Assembly: GCA_947383275.1 (NCBI GenBank)
Contig: CANDCW010000001.1
Coordinates: 1-64,000, forward strand
DNA: 64,000 bases
DNA from: an uncultured Bacillota bacterium
GTDB taxonomy: Bacteria > Bacillota > Clostridia > Oscillospirales > Oscillospiraceae
Reading direction: 5' to 3'
Positions 60,513 through 64,000 of the stretch are shown in pieces. The notes beneath the pieces are model-generated. The model was not told where the DNA came from. It worked only from the letters and a program-made list of their open reading frames with translations, and made no database searches. A program made the translations under genes and the position numbers. Every line of letters starts with the position of its first letter. Within the stretch, counting starts at the first letter, position 1.

Positions 60513-61605
60513 AAAGCTAACCCAGAACCCCCTGTTCCTGCCCCTAATGTGTGTGCTGCTGGTGCTGGCCGTCAACGTGGTGTACGACCTGGCCCAGGGC
60601 AACGCCCCTTGGGACTTCTTCGTCACCGTCATCAACGACCAGGGCCTGCTCACCGGCCGTCTGGTCACCATCCTGAACCGGGGCAGCGAGGTGGCCATCC
60701 TGGCCATCGGCATGACCCTGGTGGTGTCCGCCTCCGCCGGTACCGACATCTCCGTGGGCTCTGTTATGTCCCTGTGCGCCTCCTTCTGCTGTATGCTGGT
60801 GGCCGGCTTCGGGGTGTCCTCGGTGGAAAACGTAGCCATTCCCCGTTTGCTGCTGGGCCTGCTGGGGGCGCTGGTCATGGGCTGTATCTGCGGAGCCTTC
60901 AACGGCGCTCTGGTGGCCTACCTGAACATCCAGCCCATGGTGGCCACTCTGATTCTGTGGTCGGCGGCCCGGGCCATCGGCCTGCTGCTGTGCAACAACC
61001 TGATTGTCTACGTCCGCACCGATGCCTACGGCGTCTTCGGCGGCTACCTGAAGAGCTTGGGCGGCCCCATCGGCCAGGTGCTTGGCTTTATGCCCACCCC
61101 CATTATCATCGCCGCCGTCTGCATCATTGTAGTCTCCCTGGTGCTGAAAAAGACGGCTATGGGGATGTACATCCAGTCGGTGGGCATCAACAAGAAGGCC
61201 AGCCGCATCGCCGGCCTGAACTCCAAGCGGATCATCTTCATGTGCTACCTGCTGTGCGGCCTGTGCGCGGGCATCGCGGGCATCGTCAACTCCTCCCGCA
61301 TCACCAGCGCCGACGCCAACAATATCGGCCTGAACATGGAGCTGGACGCCATCCTGGCCGTGGCCCTGGGGGGCAACAGCCTGGGCGGCGGCAAGTTCAA
61401 TCTGGCCGGCTCTATCATCGGCGCCTACACCATCCAGGCTATTACCACCACCATGTACAACCTGGGTGTGTCCAGCGCGGTAACCCCGGTGTTTAAGGCC
61501 GTGGTGGTTATTGTCATCGTGGCGATCCAGGCCCCGCCCGTAAAGGCATGGGTGCGTAAGCACGTCGCTGTGAAGTCCACCGGAAAGGAGGCGGCCCGCG
61601 CATGA
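60502..61605 (+). CDS. ytfT: Sugar ABC transporter permease (YtfT-like)
   Basis: The 367-residue permease has about ten helices and TLVVSASAGTDISVGSVMSL, NIQPMVATLILW, and SVGINKKASRIAGLN, typical of the ribose-type permeases. The ATG at 60502 was chosen because GGGAGGTG precedes it; an ORF start 18 bases upstream is part of that site. It forms a heterodimer with the next gene product, as YtfT does with YjfF. Confidence 0.92.
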   Translation: MKHKKLTQNPLFLPLMCVLLVLAVNVVYDLAQGNAPWDFFVTVINDQGLLTGRLVTILNRGSEVAILAIGMTLVVSASAGTDISVGSVMSLCASFCCMLVAGFGVSSVENVAIPRLLLGLLGALVMGCICGAFNGALVAYLNIQPMVATLILWSAARAIGLLLCNNLIVYVRTDAYGVFGGYLKSLGGPIGQVLGFMPTPIIIAAVCIIVVSLVLKKTAMGMYIQSVGINKKASRIAGLNSKRIIFMCYLLCGLCAGIAGIVNSSRITSADANNIGLNMELDAILAVALGGNSLGGGKFNLAGSIIGAYTIQAITTTMYNLGVSSAVTPVFKAVVVIVIVAIQAPPVKAWVRKHVAVKSTGKEAARA

Positions 61606-62645
61606 AACCAGCAAACGCCATCAAAGACCGCAAGCAGATGAACGGCAACACCCTGCTGCTGCTGATTACCATCGTGCTCTTCTTCGCGCTCTACGCGGGG
61701 GGCTGCCTCATCTATGGGGCCAAGGGCTTTACCAACCTTCAGACCTTCCTCAACATTTTAATCAGCAACGCGGGCCTGATCTGTGTGGCCTGCGGCATGA
61801 CCTGCGTAATGCTCACCGGCGGCATTGACATCTCCGTGGGCTCCCTGGTGGCGCTGGACTGTATGCTGCTGGCCTATGGCATGGGTTCCTGGCATGTGAG
61901 CGCCCCGGTGATGTGCCTCGCCGTGCTGGCGGTGGGCCTGATCTTTGGCCTGGTCCAGGGCTTCTGCGTGGGCTATCTGGAGATCCAGCCCTTCATCGTG
62001 TCCATGGCGGGCATGTTCTTCGCCCGTGGCATGACGGCGGTTATCTCCACCCAGCAGCTGTCCATCACCCAGGAGACCAACGCCACCTTCTATGGCTGGG
62101 CCAACTGGCGGCTGAGCCTGCCCTTCGGCGGCGTGCCCAACCGGAAGGGTGTGCTGATTATGCCCTACATCCGCGTGGGCGTGCTGATCGCGCTGCTGGT
62201 GCTGGTTGTGATTTTCCTGGTCCTGCGGTATACGAAATTCGGCCGCTCCCTTTACGCTGTGGGCGGCAGTGAGCAGTCGGCGGCTATGATGGGCCTGGAC
62301 GTGAAAAAGACCAAGCTGAAAGCCTATGTGCTGTCCTCTTTCCTGTGCTCCATTGGCGGCATCTGCTACTGCCTGAACACCCAGGCGGCCAGCGTCAGCC
62401 AGGCCACCGGCATGGAGATGGACGCCATCGCCTCCGCCGTCATCGGCGGCACACTGCTCACCGGCGGCGTGGGCAACGTGATCGGCACCCTGTTCGGCGT
62501 GCTCATCAACGGCACCATCGCCTCCATTGTCCAGTTCAACGGCAAGCTGGCCTCCTCCTGGCCCAACATTCTCACCGCGGCCCTGCTGTGCTTCTTTATT
62601 GTGCTCCAAAGCGTGTTTGCCTTCCTGAAGGAAAAGAAAAAGTGA
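61602..62645 (+). CDS. yjfF: Sugar ABC transporter permease (YjfF-like)
   Basis: The 347-residue permease has about ten helices, CVMLTGGIDISVGSLVALDC, EIQPFIVSMAGMFFARGMT and AVGGSEQSAAMMGLD. Two different permeases in one operon is the feature that separates the YtfQRT-YjfF system from ribose or xylose importers. The ATG overlaps the previous stop by 4 bases. Confidence 0.92.
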   Translation: MKPANAIKDRKQMNGNTLLLLITIVLFFALYAGGCLIYGAKGFTNLQTFLNILISNAGLICVACGMTCVMLTGGIDISVGSLVALDCMLLAYGMGSWHVSAPVMCLAVLAVGLIFGLVQGFCVGYLEIQPFIVSMAGMFFARGMTAVISTQQLSITQETNATFYGWANWRLSLPFGGVPNRKGVLIMPYIRVGVLIALLVLVVIFLVLRYTKFGRSLYAVGGSEQSAAMMGLDVKKTKLKAYVLSSFLCSIGGICYCLNTQAASVSQATGMEMDAIASAVIGGTLLTGGVGNVIGTLFGVLINGTIASIVQFNGKLASSWPNILTAALLCFFIVLQSVFAFLKEKKK

Positions 62646-62658
62646 GGAGGAACGGGAT

Positions 62659-64000
62659 ATGTCTGAACATCGCGCCTGCTTGGGTCTGGAGCTGGGTTCC
62701 ACCCGCATCAAGGCGGTCACCATTGACGAAACCTTCAAGCCTGTCTCATCCGGAGATTATACCTGGGCCTCCCGCTACGAGAACGGGGTTTGGACCTACC
62801 CTCTGGAGGAGGTTTGGACCGGTTTAAAATCCGCTCTCTCACAAGTAAAAGACAGGGAAAAAATTGCCGCCGCCGGGGTGTCCGCCATGATGCACGGCTA
62901 TCTGGCCTTCGACAGGGACTGGAACCTGCTTGTCCCCTTCCGTACCTGGCAGAACACCATCACCGGCCCCGCCGCGGCCCAGCTGACGGAGCTGTTCGGG
63001 TTCAACATCCCCCAGCGGTGGTCCATCGCCCACTTGTATCAGGCGGTTTTGAACAAGGAGGACCATGTCCCCCGAATTGCCCACATCACCACCCTGGCGG
63101 GGTATATCCACTACATGCTCACCGGGGTAAACGCCGTGGGCGTGGGCGAGGCCAGCGGCATGTTCCCCATTGACAGCGCGGCCCTGGACTATGACCAGGC
63201 CATGGTTGAGAAATTCGACCGCCTCCCGGTGATTGAAAAGCTTCCTTGGAAGCTGCGGGACCTGCTGCCCAAAGTCCTGACCGCCGGTCAGGACGCGGGC
63301 CGGCTCACCGAGGAGGGGGCCAAAATGCTGGACGGCCTGCTCCCTGCGGGAGTAGTCTTTGCTCCGGCCGAGGGGGACGCGGGTACCGGCATGACCGCCA
63401 CCAACGCTGTGGCCCCCCGGACGGGCAACGTGTCTGCCGGCACCTCCATTTTCTCCATGGTGGTGCTGGAAAAACCGCTGGAAAAGGTCTACGAGGAGAT
63501 CGACCTGGTGACCACCCCCACCGGGGCCCCGGTGGCCATGGTCCACTGCAACAACTGCACCAACGACACCAACGCCTGGGTGAACGTCCTGGGGGAGGCG
63601 GCCCAGCTCTTTGGAGCCGAGCCCTCCACCGGCGAGCTGTACACCAAGCTCTACGAGAAGAGCCTGGAGGGGGACCCGGACTGCGGTGGCGTGATGGTGT
63701 GCAACTACCTGGCGGGAGAGGGGGTTACCCACATGGACGCGGGCCGGCCCCTGGTGGCCCGTACCCCCGAGACCAAATTTACGCTGGCAAACTTTTTCCG
63801 CTCCCAGCTCTACGCCACCATGGCCACGCTGAAAATCGGCATGGACATTCTGGCGGAGGAGAAGGTGGCCATTGATTCCCTCACCGGCCACGGCGGGCTG
63901 TTCAAAACCCCCATAGTGGGCCAGAGCTACATGGCCGCCGCCTGCAACGCCCCTGTTACCTGCATGGAGACCGCCGGGGAGGGCGGGCCCTACGGCATGG
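62659..64000 (+). CDS. FGGY-family carbohydrate kinase, cut by the window end
   Basis: The visible 447 residues begin CLGLELGSTRIKAVTIDE, the FGGY nucleotide-binding strand, and continue with SAMMHGYLAFD, VGVGEASGMFPID (substrate Asp region differs from xylulokinase) and SAGTSIFSMVV, then GHGGLFKTPIVGQSY from the C-terminal domain. It looks like the ribulokinase-like FGGY branch seen with arabinose genes in clostridia. The ATG follows GAGGAGG, 13 bases after the permease stop. The C-terminus and any isomerase or epimerase gene behind it are outside the window. Confidence 0.85.
   Translation, partial: MSEHRACLGLELGSTRIKAVTIDETFKPVSSGDYTWASRYENGVWTYPLEEVWTGLKSALSQVKDREKIAAAGVSAMMHGYLAFDRDWNLLVPFRTWQNTITGPAAAQLTELFGFNIPQRWSIAHLYQAVLNKEDHVPRIAHITTLAGYIHYMLTGVNAVGVGEASGMFPIDSAALDYDQAMVEKFDRLPVIEKLPWKLRDLLPKVLTAGQDAGRLTEEGAKMLDGLLPAGVVFAPAEGDAGTGMTATNAVAPRTGNVSAGTSIFSMVVLEKPLEKVYEEIDLVTTPTGAPVAMVHCNNCTNDTNAWVNVLGEAAQLFGAEPSTGELYTKLYEKSLEGDPDCGGVMVCNYLAGEGVTHMDAGRPLVARTPETKFTLANFFRSQLYATMATLKIGMDILAEEKVAIDSLTGHGGLFKTPIVGQSYMAAACNAPVTCMETAGEGGPYGM

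Overview
The window reads as a chromosome segment of a G+C-rich, Gram-positive anaerobe of the Clostridia, most likely an Oscillospiraceae gut bacterium of the Flavonifractor/Lawsonibacter kind (taxon inferred, moderate confidence). The signs are: strong AGGAGG ribosome sites, HPr with the regulatory Ser46, a mannitol PTS, an S-layer-homology protein, BlaI/M56 regulation, many lipoprotein sugar-binding proteins and clostridial-type ROK, AraR and DeoR regulators. No rRNA, tRNA, CRISPR, transposase or prophage was seen. Nearly all bases are coding; gaps mostly hold hairpin terminators and good sigma-A promoters.

Layout. 1-7.4 kb: a small ribbon-helix-helix protein, an ABC-F ATPase, a repeat/zinc-ribbon/BIG2/SH3 membrane protein, and a run with an SpoVK/CbbX-like AAA+ ATPase, a cupin, MtaB and a CofE-like protein. 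7.4-10.6 kb: a prolyl-tRNA-editing-like deacylase, an amidohydrolase and a sodium:solute symporter. 10.6-12.7 kb: BlaI plus a BlaR1-like M56 protease fused to an M23-like domain, with twin BlaI operators and a decayed tail. 12.8-20.2 kb: a malto-oligosaccharide-type ABC importer, LacI regulator, 4-alpha-glucanotransferase and GH13 enzyme. 20.2-24.2 kb: a methyltransferase, aspartate dehydrogenase, an aminotransferase and a LysR regulator. 24.3-34.2 kb: a seven-gene pentose operon (ChvE-GguA-GguB importer, xylulokinase, YczE-like membrane protein, DUF4867 protein, fucose/arabinose-type isomerase) opposite a ROK regulator. 34.2-39.1 kb: a sigma-54 activator, a BCCT transporter and a histidase-family lyase that lacks the MIO tripeptide, probably an ergothioneine-degrading ergothionase module. 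39.2-43.8 kb: an alanine/glycine symporter, then aminotransferase and two-subunit L-serine dehydratase. 43.8-50.4 kb: a mannitol PTS island that carries its own HPr and Enzyme I, with mtlD opposite. 50.6-56.2 kb: a MacAB-like efflux system with an S-layer-homology protein. 56.2-64 kb: AraR opposite a YtfQRT-YjfF-like furanose importer and an FGGY kinase cut by the window end.

The most striking locus is 34.2-39.1 kb. The lyase keeps the histidase fold motifs but has no Ala-Ser-Gly for the MIO cofactor, which is the known hallmark of ergothionase, an enzyme that removes trimethylamine from the betaine ergothioneine. Its upstream neighbour belongs to the betaine/carnitine/choline transporter family. 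Both the transporter and the divergent activator lose their N-termini at one joint near 35,770-35,790, which is either a deletion that removed their shared promoter region or an assembly error.

Overall the segment is specialised for taking up and fermenting sugars, amino acids and a dietary betaine. Each catabolic block has its own local regulator.
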